From positions 28,642-92,641 of the forward strand of contig NZ_JABVEC010000027.1 of the NCBI RefSeq assembly GCF_014323705.1: a stretch of DNA of 64,000 bases, written 5' to 3'. Source of the DNA: Actinomadura alba. GTDB lineage: Bacteria; Actinomycetota; Actinomycetes; Streptosporangiales; Streptosporangiaceae. Of this stretch, positions 16,045-24,176 are shown piece by piece (within the stretch, counting starts at the first letter, position 1; each line of letters begins with the position of its first letter). The position numbers and the translations under genes are program-made. The notes beneath the pieces were generated by a model. It saw only the letters and a program-made list of their open reading frames with translations. It did not search any database and was not told where the DNA came from.

Positions 16045-17100
16045 ATGTCACGTCGCGCTGCCACACTCGCCGTAACAAGCATCCTGGTCTTGGTGCTCGG
16101 CCTGGTGGGTGCGCTGATCCCGGTGCCGTACGTCGCGCTGACACCGGGCCCGACGACGAACACGCTCGGCAAGAGCGAGGACGGCAAGCCGCTGGTCGAG
16201 ATCGAGGGGCGGCAGGTCTACCCGGACCAGGGACACCTCAACTTCACGACCGTGGCCTACCAGGGGGGCCCGGGCAACCGGCTCGACCTGTTCACCGCGC
16301 TGCGCGGCTGGCTCGACTCCCAGACGGCGATCGTGCCCGAAGAGACGGTGTTCCCGAAGAACGAGACGGTGAAGCAGGTCGAGCAGGAGAACACCCTGCA
16401 GATGCAGAACTCCCAGCAGCTGGCCGTCGCGGCGGCGTTGAAGGAACTCAAGATCCCGGTGGGCAACACCGTGTCGGTGGTGTCGGTGGAGAAGGGCATG
16501 CCCGCCGACGGACGGCTGCGCAAGGACGACGAGCTGATCGCGATCGACGGGGCCAAGGTCGGCAACGTCGACACCGTCAAGGCCGCGATACAGAAGAGGA
16601 AGCCCGGGCAGAAGGTGTCCATCACCTACGAGCGGGACGGCGCGGAGCGCAAGGTCGATCTGACCACGGCGCCCTCCCTGTCGGACGCGTCGCAGGGGGT
16701 CGTGGGCGTCGTCCTGCAGGACAGCTTCAAGTTCCCCATCAAAGTGAAGATCAGCGTGGGGGAGGTCGGCGGACCGAGCGCTGGGCTGATGTTCTCCCTG
16801 GCGATCTTCGACAAGCTGACACCGGGCAGCCTGACCGGGGGCAGGTTCATCGCCGGCACGGGCACGATCACGCCGGAGGGCGAGGTCGGCGCGATCGGCG
16901 GCATCCAGCAGAAGATGATCGCCGCGCGTCGGGCGGGTGCGACGGCGTTCCTCACACCCGCCGGCAACTGCGCCGAGGCCGCCGCGGACGTGCCCAAGGG
17001 ACTGCGGTTGATCAAGGCCGACACCCTGCACAGCGCGGTCACCTCGCTGGATGCCCTGCGCACCGGCCGGGGCACCGTGGCCGCCTGCCCCACCTCCTGA
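16045..17100 (+). CDS. Lon-like PDZ protease (YlbL/Rv3194c family)
   Basis: The 351-residue protein has one N-terminal membrane segment (AVTSILVLVLGLVGALIP), a PDZ domain near residues 140-210 (MPADGRLRKDDELIAIDG) and a C-terminal Lon-type S16 domain. The catalytic pair is visible: Ser245 in GGPSAGLMFS and Lys290 in GGIQQKMIAA. It is an extracytoplasmic, membrane-anchored serine protease; natural substrates are not established. Start ATG 16045. A 27-bp hairpin ends the gene. Confidence 0.93.
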   Translation: MSRRAATLAVTSILVLVLGLVGALIPVPYVALTPGPTTNTLGKSEDGKPLVEIEGRQVYPDQGHLNFTTVAYQGGPGNRLDLFTALRGWLDSQTAIVPEETVFPKNETVKQVEQENTLQMQNSQQLAVAAALKELKIPVGNTVSVVSVEKGMPADGRLRKDDELIAIDGAKVGNVDTVKAAIQKRKPGQKVSITYERDGAERKVDLTTAPSLSDASQGVVGVVLQDSFKFPIKVKISVGEVGGPSAGLMFSLAIFDKLTPGSLTGGRFIAGTGTITPEGEVGAIGGIQQKMIAARRAGATAFLTPAGNCAEAAADVPKGLRLIKADTLHSAVTSLDALRTGRGTVAACPTS

Positions 17101-17123
17101 CCCGCACCCGGCACACCCGCCCT

Positions 17124-17180
17124 GCGAACAACTGCATGATCACGGCAGAGGTTCTCTGTCGTGATCATGCAGTTGTTCGC
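17124..17180. repeat. 27-bp hairpin, copy 2 of the dispersed element; probable bidirectional terminator
   Basis: GCGAACAACTGCATGATCAC (17124-17143) plus GGCAGAG pairs with its inverse ending at 17180, around a 3-base GTT loop. Only one of 27 pairs is a G-T mismatch. The hairpin lies between the convergent Lon-like protease and PPA1309 genes. The arms are identical in sequence to the 20-mers at 3421-3440 and 3493-3512 but in opposite order. Confidence 0.88.
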
Positions 17181-17235
17181 ATGGAACCGGTCATCGGTCG
17201 AAGGGCGCATCTCACGGCGAGGGTGCGGGATCAGG

Positions 17236-17778
17236 TCACTGTGCGGGGTCGGTCTCGTCGCCGGGCTCGTCCGGCTCCAAGGTGGCCGCCAGCGCGTCGG
17301 CCAGGGCCGGCACCAGATCCGGGCCGGACAGCACCTCGTCGTCGGCGTCGTGCTTGCGCGATCGCAGCGCCGAGTGCCTGCTGCCGTCCCGCAGCACCCC
17401 GACGACCACCCGTACGTCGTCACGGGCCGGATGCCCGGACGCGTAGGAGAGCATCTCCGCGTCGGTCTCGGGCAGATCGTCCTCGGCGTCCGGCGGCAGC
17501 ACGATGCGCTCCACCACGAGGGCGCAGCCTGTGACCCCGTCCGGCCACGCGATCGCGGCCAGCACGTCCTCGATCGCCTTGTCGTCGGGCAGCGGGGGTT
17601 GCTCCAGCGCGGCGATAGTGTCGACGTCGGCGGGCAGATCCAGCTGGTTCGCCAGTTCGGGCTCCCCGGCCCGCAGTTCAGCGGTTTCCACGAGTGCGTA
17701 AAGGCGCGGTGGAGCGTCCCATCCGACCTCGGCCGAGTGCCGCTCAAGATCCAGTACAACTTCTTCCAAGTGGGTCAC
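17236..17778 (-). CDS. PPA1309 family protein
   Basis: The 180-residue protein resembles the actinobacterial PPA1309 family, which commonly lies between the PDZ protease and UPF0182 genes, exactly as here. Recognisable parts are the WDAPPRLYALV segment, VTGCALVVERIVLPP and ARDDVRVVVGVLRDG. It is acidic and cytoplasmic, with no catalytic signature known to me. The short C-terminus is EPDEPGDETDPAQ. Divergent from UPF0182 with 145 bases between starts. Confidence 0.85.
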   Translation of the reverse strand: MTHLEEVVLDLERHSAEVGWDAPPRLYALVETAELRAGEPELANQLDLPADVDTIAALEQPPLPDDKAIEDVLAAIAWPDGVTGCALVVERIVLPPDAEDDLPETDAEMLSYASGHPARDDVRVVVGVLRDGSRHSALRSRKHDADDEVLSGPDLVPALADALAATLEPDEPGDETDPAQ

Positions 17779-17923
17779 GTCGCCATCTTTCCCTCAATCG
17801 GCATGGGGTAGAGCGGGAACCCCCCGCATCCTCGGTAAGTTGCACTAGAAGCATCTCGCTTTGGTCGTGCCCAACAGTGCGCGACGCCGTGGGAGCGAGC
17901 GCCACCATGAACGGAGCAGAGCC

Positions 17924-20833
17924 TTGACCTTCCGGACACCCGGTCTCAGGAGTGGGATCGGTACCGGCCGATCGCGACTGCTGCTGCCCGTGGCAGCGAT
18001 CCTCGCGGTGGTCGTCGTGCTGTTCCTGGTCTTCACCTCGATCTGGACCGACCTGCTGTGGTACCGCTCCATCGGCTTCTCCTCGGTGTACTCCACCGAG
18101 CTGTGGACCCGTGTGCTGCTGTTCGTCAGTGCCGGCGTGCTCATGGGCCTGGTGGTCGGCGCCAACATGCTGATCGCCTACCGTCTGCGCCCGGCCTACC
18201 GCCCCCTGTCGGTCGAGCAGCAGGGCCTGGAGCGCTACCGGACGGCCGTGGACCCGCATCGCCGGCTGATCGCCATCGCGGTCGTCGGCGCGCTCGGGCT
18301 GCTCACCGGCACCTCGGCGGCCGGGCAGTGGCACATCTGGCTCGCCTTCTGGAACCGCACGTCCTTCGGCACGAAGGATCCGCAGTTCCACAAGGACGTC
18401 TCGTACTTCGTCTTCACCTACCCGTTCCTGCGGCTGCTGCTCGGTTACATTTTCGCAACGGTGATCCTGTCGATCGTCGTCGCCGTGATCGTGCATTACC
18501 TGTACGGGGGGCTGCGCCTGCAGGGGCCCGGCGACAAGGCCAGCCCGCCGGCGCGGGCGCACCTGTCGGTCCTGGTCGGCGTGTTCGTGCTCCTGAAGGC
18601 GGTCGCCTACTGGCTGGACCGGTACGGCCTGGCGCTGTCGGATCGCGGGGTGGTCACCGGACCGTCGTACACCGACGTCAACGCGGTGCTGCCGGCCAAG
18701 ACGATCCTCGCGGTGATCGCCTTCATCTGCGCGGTGATGTTCTTCGTCAACATCGTGCGGCGCGGCATGATGCTGCCCGGCGTCGGCTTCGGCCTGCTCG
18801 TCCTCTCCGCCGTGCTGGTCGGCGGCGTCTACCCGCTGCTGATCCAGCAGTTCCAGGTACGCCCCAACGAGCTCGACAAGGAGTCGCCGTCCATCGCGCG
18901 CAACATCGCCGCGACGCGTACGGCGTACGGCGTCGACAAGGCGCAGGTGACGCCGTACGGCGCCCAGACCAAACCGTCGGAGGACCAGCTGCGCAGCGAG
19001 GCGGACACGGTCTCGGGCGTGCGGCTGCTCGACCCGCTGGTGGTCGGGCCGACGTTCCAGCAGCTCCAGCAGGTGCGGAACTTCTACCGGTTCCCCGACG
19101 TGCTCGACATCGACCGCTACCAGCTCGAGGGCGCCAGCCGGGACACCGTCGTGGCCGTGCGCGAGATCGAGGGAGCGCCCGAGGGCCGTCGCGGCTGGGT
19201 CAACGACCACCTCGTCTACACCCACGGGTACGGATTCGTCGGCGCGTCCGGCAACAAGATCACCGAGAGGGGCGAGCCGGACTTCGTCGAGAAGGACGTC
19301 CCGCCGACCGGTTCGCTCGGCAACTTCGAGCCGCGGATCTACTTCGGTGAGCGATCGCCCGTCTACTCCGTCGTCGGCGCGCCCGCCGGGGCGGCGCCCC
19401 GGGAACTGGACTATCCGGACGAGAGCCCGGCGGGCCAGCAGAACAACACCTACAAGGGCAACGGTGGCGTGCCGATCGGCTCGTTCTTCAACCGGCTGCT
19501 CTATTCGGTGAAGTTCCAGGAGAAGAACCTGCTGCTGTCCGGGGCGATCAACTCGGAATCGAAGATCCTCTACGACCGGACGCCGCGCGAGCGGGTGCAG
19601 CGCGTCGCGCCCTGGCTGACGCTCGACGGCGATCCCTATCCCGCCGTCGTGGGCGGCCGGGTCCTGTGGATCCTGGACGGCTACACGACCTCGGCCGGCT
19701 ACCCGTACTCCGAGAAGATGAGCCTCGGGGACGCCACGCGCGACACGGTCACCGACACCCGCTCGGCCGTCGCCCGGCAGGCCAACGACCGGGTGAACTA
19801 CATGCGCAACTCGGTCAAGGCCACCGTGGACGCCTATGACGGCACGGTCCGGCTGTACGCGTGGGACGACAAGGACCCCGTGCTGCGCACCTGGATGAAG
19901 GCGTTCAAGGGGGTCGTGCAGCCCAAGAGCGAGATCAGCCAGCAGCTGATGGCACACCTGCGCTACCCCGAGGACCTGTTCAAGGTGCAGCGCCGCATCC
20001 TGGCCCGCTACCACGTGCAGCAGCCGGGTGCCTTCTACAGCGGCCAGGACTTCTGGGAGGTCCCGCAGGACCCGACCAGCAGGGGCAAGACCACTCCGCC
20101 GTACTACCTGAGCCTCCGGATGCCCGGTGATCAGTCGCCCAAGTTCTCCCTGACCACGGCCTACAGCCCGCGCGGACGCCCCAACCTGGCCGCGTTCATG
20201 TCGGTCGACGCCACGCCAGGGTCGACGTACGGGCAGATGCGGGTGCTGGAACTGCCGCGCAACTCGCCCATCCAGGGGCCGGGGCAGGTGCAGAACACCT
20301 TCGAGGCGGACGCCAACGTCAAGGAGGTACTGAACCGGTTGCGGCTCGGCGGCACCCAGACGGTGCTCGGCAACCTGCTCACGCTGCCCTTCGGCGGCGG
20401 GCTGCTCTACGTCGAGCCGGTCTATGCCCAGGCGGCCGGCGGCACGGAACAGGAGCCGTACCCCATCCTCAGGCAGGTCCTGGTGATGTACGGCGGAGAC
20501 GTGGGGACCGGTGCGACGCTGCAGGAGGCGTTGAACCAGATCTTCAAGGGCGGCACCGGTTCGGTGGCTCCGCCTCCGCCCGAGTCCGGATCGCCCGCCA
20601 CGGGCCAGCAGGCCAGCCCCGAGGTCCAGCGCGCCATCTCCGACGCGCAGAAGGCCTTCACCGACGGCCAGGAGGCGATGAAGAAGAGCGACTGGACGGC
20701 GTACGGGCAGGCGCAGCAGCGGCTCAAGGAGGCCCTGGACCGGCTGGCGAGGGCACAGGCCGCCGCCGCGCGGCCTGCGGCGTCGGCCTCGCCGAGTCCG
20801 TCGGCCAGTCCCTCGGCGACGCCGGCCGGCTGA
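17924..20833 (+). CDS. UPF0182 family large membrane protein
   Basis: The 969-residue protein has about seven N-terminal membrane helices within the first 330 residues (LLLPVAAILAVVVVLFLVF, VLLFVSAGVLMGLVVGANML and others), then a large extracytoplasmic domain with GGVYPLLIQQF and WILDGYTTSAGYPYSEK motifs, and a C-terminal coiled/charged segment ending in a Ser/Pro/Ala tail. The function of UPF0182 is unknown. TTG 17924 is chosen because GGAG lies 8 bases upstream and MTFRTPG is the usual kind of family beginning; the frame is open 21 codons further upstream. A strong hairpin follows. Confidence 0.9.
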   Translation: MTFRTPGLRSGIGTGRSRLLLPVAAILAVVVVLFLVFTSIWTDLLWYRSIGFSSVYSTELWTRVLLFVSAGVLMGLVVGANMLIAYRLRPAYRPLSVEQQGLERYRTAVDPHRRLIAIAVVGALGLLTGTSAAGQWHIWLAFWNRTSFGTKDPQFHKDVSYFVFTYPFLRLLLGYIFATVILSIVVAVIVHYLYGGLRLQGPGDKASPPARAHLSVLVGVFVLLKAVAYWLDRYGLALSDRGVVTGPSYTDVNAVLPAKTILAVIAFICAVMFFVNIVRRGMMLPGVGFGLLVLSAVLVGGVYPLLIQQFQVRPNELDKESPSIARNIAATRTAYGVDKAQVTPYGAQTKPSEDQLRSEADTVSGVRLLDPLVVGPTFQQLQQVRNFYRFPDVLDIDRYQLEGASRDTVVAVREIEGAPEGRRGWVNDHLVYTHGYGFVGASGNKITERGEPDFVEKDVPPTGSLGNFEPRIYFGERSPVYSVVGAPAGAAPRELDYPDESPAGQQNNTYKGNGGVPIGSFFNRLLYSVKFQEKNLLLSGAINSESKILYDRTPRERVQRVAPWLTLDGDPYPAVVGGRVLWILDGYTTSAGYPYSEKMSLGDATRDTVTDTRSAVARQANDRVNYMRNSVKATVDAYDGTVRLYAWDDKDPVLRTWMKAFKGVVQPKSEISQQLMAHLRYPEDLFKVQRRILARYHVQQPGAFYSGQDFWEVPQDPTSRGKTTPPYYLSLRMPGDQSPKFSLTTAYSPRGRPNLAAFMSVDATPGSTYGQMRVLELPRNSPIQGPGQVQNTFEADANVKEVLNRLRLGGTQTVLGNLLTLPFGGGLLYVEPVYAQAAGGTEQEPYPILRQVLVMYGGDVGTGATLQEALNQIFKGGTGSVAPPPPESGSPATGQQASPEVQRAISDAQKAFTDGQEAMKKSDWTAYGQAQQRLKEALDRLARAQAAAARPAASASPSPSASPSATPAG

Positions 20834-20852
20834 GCCGGCCCGGTCAGCGTGC

Positions 20853-20889
20853 ACGCGCCCCCCGGCGGATCATTCGCCGGGGGGCGCGT
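20853..20889 (+). terminator. 15-bp perfect hairpin after UPF0182
   Basis: ACGCGCCCCCCGGCG (20853-20867) pairs with CGCCGGGGGGCGCGT (20875-20889) across a 7-base loop, 19 bases after the UPF0182 stop. It isolates the tRNA genes downstream. Confidence 0.8.
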
Positions 20890-20949
20890 TGCGTCGGCAT
20901 TCGGGAAACGCGCGGCGGAGAGGCGCGTGGGGGCGCGGCGGCCGGCGAT

Positions 20950-20978
20950 TTGCCTAAGGTCCAGGGTGCCCATAGAGT
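20950..20978 (+). promoter_or_regulatory. Promoter of initiator tRNA copy 1
   Basis: TTGCCT (20950-20955) and TAGAGT (20973-20978) are 17 bases apart, and the tRNA begins 11 bases after the -10 box. The second copy has the same arrangement. Confidence 0.7.
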
Positions 20979-20989
20979 TGGGACATCGC

Positions 20990-21066
20990 CGCGGGGTGGA
21001 GCAGTTCGGTAGCTCGCTGGGCTCATAACCCAGAGGTCGCAGGTTCAAATCCTGCCCCCGCTACCA
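20990..21066 (+). tRNA. tRNA-fMet (CAT), copy 1
   Basis: The 77-base gene includes an encoded CCA. Anticodon CAT is at 21024-21026 in a stem with three consecutive G-C pairs (GGG/CCC), and position 1 does not pair with 72 (C against T). Both are hallmarks of initiator tRNA. T-loop TTCAAAT is normal. Confidence 0.97.
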
Positions 21067-21076
21067 GAAGAGATCG

Positions 21077-21111
21077 AAAGGCCGGTTCCCGGATAATGGG
21101 AACCGGCCTTT
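21077..21111 (+). terminator. Terminator after initiator tRNA copy 1
   Basis: AAAGGCCGGTTCCC (21077-21090) pairs perfectly with GGGAACCGGCCTTT (21098-21111) across a 7-base loop. Confidence 0.85.
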
Positions 21112-21309
21112 CGGCGGTTCACACCCGGCGACCGTTCGCGCCCGGAATATGCGTGCCGTAATTCATCGGACAGAGGACGAACCCGGGCGCGGAACTTCGC
21201 GAACCGACGGAAATAGAAGAGGCCGCGTTGACGGTGCGGGAGTCCCGCGGGCGGCCGGCGAAGGCATCCGGAGATTCGGCCGGCGGTCGAACCGGCGTTG
21301 AGATTCGAT

Positions 21310-21338
21310 TTGCGCAAGCCCCGGCAGCCCCATACAGT
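21310..21338 (+). promoter_or_regulatory. Promoter of initiator tRNA copy 2
   Basis: TTGCGC (21310-21315) and TACAGT (21333-21338) are 17 bases apart; the tRNA starts 12 bases after the -10 box. Confidence 0.65.
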
Positions 21339-21350
21339 CATCTATGTCGC

Positions 21351-21427
21351 CGCGGGGTGGAGCAGTTCGGTAGCTCGCTGGGCTCATAACCCAGAGGTCG
21401 CAGGTTCAAATCCTGCCCCCGCTACCA
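21351..21427 (+). tRNA. tRNA-fMet (CAT), copy 2
   Basis: This is identical over all 77 bases to the copy at 20990, including CCA, the GGG/CCC anticodon stem and the unpaired 1-72 position. The 284-base spacer between copies differs from the flanks and carries no gene. Confidence 0.97.
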
Positions 21428-21432
21428 AGTGA

Positions 21433-21468
21433 CCGAAGGCCGGTACCAGATCCTGGTGCCGGCCTTCG
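21433..21468 (+). terminator. Terminator after initiator tRNA copy 2
   Basis: CCGAAGGCCGGTACCAG pairs with CTGGTGCCGGCCTTCGG around a short loop, with one mismatch. It also ends just before the convergent DUF5519-like gene, so it may serve both. Confidence 0.8.
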
Positions 21469-21474
21469 GCGGCT

Positions 21475-21867
21475 TCAGACCGAGGCGAGGCCCTTCGGGC
21501 AGGGGGTGACCGGACGACTGTGCTGCGGGAAGGCGCTGGAGTTGGCGTGAATCGCCACGCTGACCAGTGAGGTGAGCAGCTCGACATCGCTGTCGCCGTC
21601 CAGGCGGACACGCACCCAGTCCTCGCTCGGATCCAGCAGCACCCGTCCGCTGTTCAGCAGCACCTCGTGCATGCGCTGGATCACGGGCCAGGTCAGGCAG
21701 AGTTCGGCCTCGTCAGAGGTGTGCAGATGCAGGATCTGCCGGTTGCTCAGCGCCAGCCCGCTGCCCTCGCCGCAGTCGACGCGGCACACGCTCAGAGCAG
21801 GCCAGCGGCGCAACTCGTCCACGACACGCTCGGCGAAGGAGATGCCGGCAGGGAGGGGAGTGCCCAT
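21475..21867 (-). CDS. Luciferase-domain (DUF5519-like) protein
   Basis: The 130-residue protein looks like the small 'luciferase' or DUF5519 domain: an N-terminal helix (ERVVDELRRWPALSV), a beta region with ILHLHTSDEAELCLTW, VIQRMHEVLLNSGRV, then WVRVRLDGDSDVELLTSLVS. The real activity of this bacterial family is not established and the luciferase name is only historical. ATG 21867 is preferred; a TTG at 21927 would add 20 AT-richer codons. It ends against the tRNA terminator. Confidence 0.65.
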   Translation of the reverse strand: MGTPLPAGISFAERVVDELRRWPALSVCRVDCGEGSGLALSNRQILHLHTSDEAELCLTWPVIQRMHEVLLNSGRVLLDPSEDWVRVRLDGDSDVELLTSLVSVAIHANSSAFPQHSRPVTPCPKGLASV

Positions 21868-21977
21868 GTCGCCATCGTTCAGGAGCAGGTCACTTGATCG
21901 ATACCCGGCGTTCCAAATTGTTATCAATCATCCGTTGTCCAACTTCGGGGGTGATTCGGCGGGAATCCGGGGGCATT

Positions 21978-23024
21978 TCAGGGGCGGTGCCCGGCGCGGC
22001 TCACGAGTTCCCGGATCCGCTGGGGCCGGCCGGTGTCGGGGGCGAGCGGAGGCGTGTCCATCCCCGCGCCCGCGCGGAGGCCGTCCAGGAACTCGCTCAC
22101 GGCGTCGAGCGCGCTGTGTCGGGGCGACCAGCCCAGTTCCCTGCGTGCGCGGGTGGTGTCCATGAGGGGCAGCCGCGACACCAGGTCGAGCAGGTCCGGC
22201 GAGGCCGGCACGAGCCGCAGGTGCCAGGCGGCCGCGAGGAGGCCGCGCACCGGCCACGTGGGCACGCGGACGGCCCTGGCGCCGAGGAGCCCGGCCAGGG
22301 CGGGGACGTCCAGGACCGGCTCGGCCGCGATGTTGAAGGGCCCGCTGACGTCCTTCATGAGGGCCAGGCGGAACGCCTCGGCGGCGTCGAGCGAGTGCAG
22401 CGCCTGGAACTCCACCGGCGGCGCCGGCAGGATCGGGACCAGACCGGGCCGTACGAGCGGGTTCGGCAGCAGCGGGCCGGCGAACAGCCGCCGTTGCTCG
22501 GAGGCGGCCTGCCCCTTGAAGACGAATCCGGGTCTCAGCCGTACCACCCTGCGGTCGGCGTGCTCGCGCTCGAACGTGTCGAGCACCCGTTCCAGATAGG
22601 CCTTCTCGCGAGAGTACGCGGCGGCCGGCCAGCCGTGGGTGGGCCAGGTCTCGTCGACCCTGCGGTCCTTCGGCCCGGGTGAATAGGCGCCCACGGACGA
22701 GGAGTACACGAGAGTGGGCACCCCGGCGTCGGCCACGGCCTGGAACACCCGGATGCCGCCGAGCACGTTGGAGTGCCAGGTGCGGATCGGGTCGTGCGTC
22801 GGCTGGAACCGCCAGGCCAGATGGACGACCGCGTCGGCGTTCCGGAAGTGCGGACCGAGGTCGTCGGTGGCGATGTCGGCCTCGGCCCACTCGGTCTTGC
22901 CGGGGTGCCAGTCCGGTCTGCGGCGGGCAAGGCCGAGCACCGAGGTGATCTGCCCGTCCCGGGACAGCGCCTCGACGAGGCTCGTGCCGATATTGCCGCT
23001 CGCTCCGACGATGACCACCCGCAT
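21978..23024 (-). CDS. NAD-dependent epimerase/dehydratase (extended SDR)
   Basis: The 348-residue protein has the Rossmann motif VVIVGASGNIGTSLVEAL, the strand DAVVHLAW, the serine region LVYSSSVGAYSPG and the catalytic YSREK (Tyr and Lys). These define an extended SDR that acts on nucleotide sugars or related alcohols; the substrate is not predictable. It is followed downstream by no co-directional gene and preceded at 91 bases by the sugar kinase, possibly as a separate unit. Confidence 0.88.
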   Translation of the reverse strand: MRVVIVGASGNIGTSLVEALSRDGQITSVLGLARRRPDWHPGKTEWAEADIATDDLGPHFRNADAVVHLAWRFQPTHDPIRTWHSNVLGGIRVFQAVADAGVPTLVYSSSVGAYSPGPKDRRVDETWPTHGWPAAAYSREKAYLERVLDTFEREHADRRVVRLRPGFVFKGQAASEQRRLFAGPLLPNPLVRPGLVPILPAPPVEFQALHSLDAAEAFRLALMKDVSGPFNIAAEPVLDVPALAGLLGARAVRVPTWPVRGLLAAAWHLRLVPASPDLLDLVSRLPLMDTTRARRELGWSPRHSALDAVSEFLDGLRAGAGMDTPPLAPDTGRPQRIRELVSRAGHRP

Positions 23025-23114
23025 GTCGCGGGGCTGCCCGCTGCTCTACCTCGGTAAACGCCCCATATGTTCTCGTTCGTCCCTGCTCCGGGGCGGGCGA
23101 GGGGCGGGTGGCGC

Positions 23115-24152
23115 TCAGCCGGTCATGGCGGGCGTGGCCCCTCCGGGCGTGCCCTCACCCGGGGAGCCGTGCTCGGTGAGGGCGGCGCGCAGTGCGGCGT
23201 GGGTCTCCGGTCCGGCACCGACCTCGTCCAGGCCCAGCAGTGCCGCGCCGAGGATCGGCGGGGCCTCGGCGACGACCAGGTCGGCGCGCGGGGCCCGCTC
23301 GGCGTAGCGCCGCTCGATCCCTCGCATCAGCAGCGGATGCCGTGCGGTGAGCACACCGCCGCCGAGCACCACCTCGGCCGGGCTCTCCAGCAGGCCGAGA
23401 CGGCGTAGCGTGACCGTGCCGAGGGCGGTCACCTCGTCGGCCAGCCGGTCGACGACCGACAGGGCGACGGCATCGCCCTCGGCGGCCACGTCCAGCAGTA
23501 CGGGCGTGAGCTCCATCAGCCGCCCGGAGGCCAGCTCGCCGCTGTGCAGGGCGAGCCCGACGTCGACGGCGGTGCCCACGCCGAAGTGACCGGCGACCGC
23601 CGCGGTGAGCGAGGTGCGCGGGCCCCGGCCGTCCTCGCCGCGGACGGCGTTCCACAGGGCCAGATCGCCGATCTGCATCCCGCCGCCCCAGTCACCGGTG
23701 TGCGGGCCGAGCGCGGGGAAGCGGGAGACCCGTCCGTCAGGCCCCACGCCGAGGCAGTTGATCCCGGCGCCGCAGACGACCGCGACGCCCCAGCCCTTCG
23801 AGGCGCCGGCCCGCAGGAGGGCGAACGTGTCGTTGCCGACCCGGACCGTACGGGACCATCCGCGTTCCCTCAGGGCCCTGGTCAGGCTCTCCTCCTCCTC
23901 GGGCAGGTCGGCGTTGGCGAGGTAGGCGGCCACATGGTCCACGGGGACGCCCGGCACGGCGCCCGCCTGGTCGAGCGCGGCGGCGACGGCCGAGGCGATC
24001 ACGTCGACCGCCGCCTGCTGTCCGACCTCATGAGGCCGGAATCCGCCGCCGCGGAAGCCGGCGAGGACCCCGCCGTCCCGGGCCACTACCACGACGTCGG
24101 TCTTGCTGTTCCCTCCATCGATGGCGACGAGCAGAGGGGTGATCACAGGCAC
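23115..24152 (-). CDS. BadF/BadG-type N-acetylglucosamine kinase-like ATPase
   Basis: The 345-residue protein has an ASKHA-fold phosphate-1 loop (LLVAIDGGNSKTDVVVV), the connect motif GAGINCLGV and the adenosine-binding VVLGGGVL. This matches the BadF/BcrA family with GlcNAc-kinase-like members that phosphorylate amino sugars in the cytosol. It lies 24 bases downstream of the ROK-family regulator on the same strand, so the two probably form one operon in sugar metabolism. No transporter gene is adjacent. Confidence 0.87.
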   Translation of the reverse strand: MPVITPLLVAIDGGNSKTDVVVVARDGGVLAGFRGGGFRPHEVGQQAAVDVIASAVAAALDQAGAVPGVPVDHVAAYLANADLPEEEESLTRALRERGWSRTVRVGNDTFALLRAGASKGWGVAVVCGAGINCLGVGPDGRVSRFPALGPHTGDWGGGMQIGDLALWNAVRGEDGRGPRTSLTAAVAGHFGVGTAVDVGLALHSGELASGRLMELTPVLLDVAAEGDAVALSVVDRLADEVTALGTVTLRRLGLLESPAEVVLGGGVLTARHPLLMRGIERRYAERAPRADLVVAEAPPILGAALLGLDEVGAGPETHAALRAALTEHGSPGEGTPGGATPAMTG

Positions 24153-24176
24153 TCCGGTTCTCCTTCGGACGGCGGC

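Noticed and set aside
17744..20854. A 1036-codon minus-strand frame opposite UPF0182
   Set aside because: Typical antisense composition with no domain; UPF0182 on the plus strand is clear.
21868..21927. Extension of the DUF5519-like protein by 20 codons to TTG 21927
   Set aside because: The added codons are AT-rich and lack a ribosome site; the ATG at 21867 begins the conserved part.
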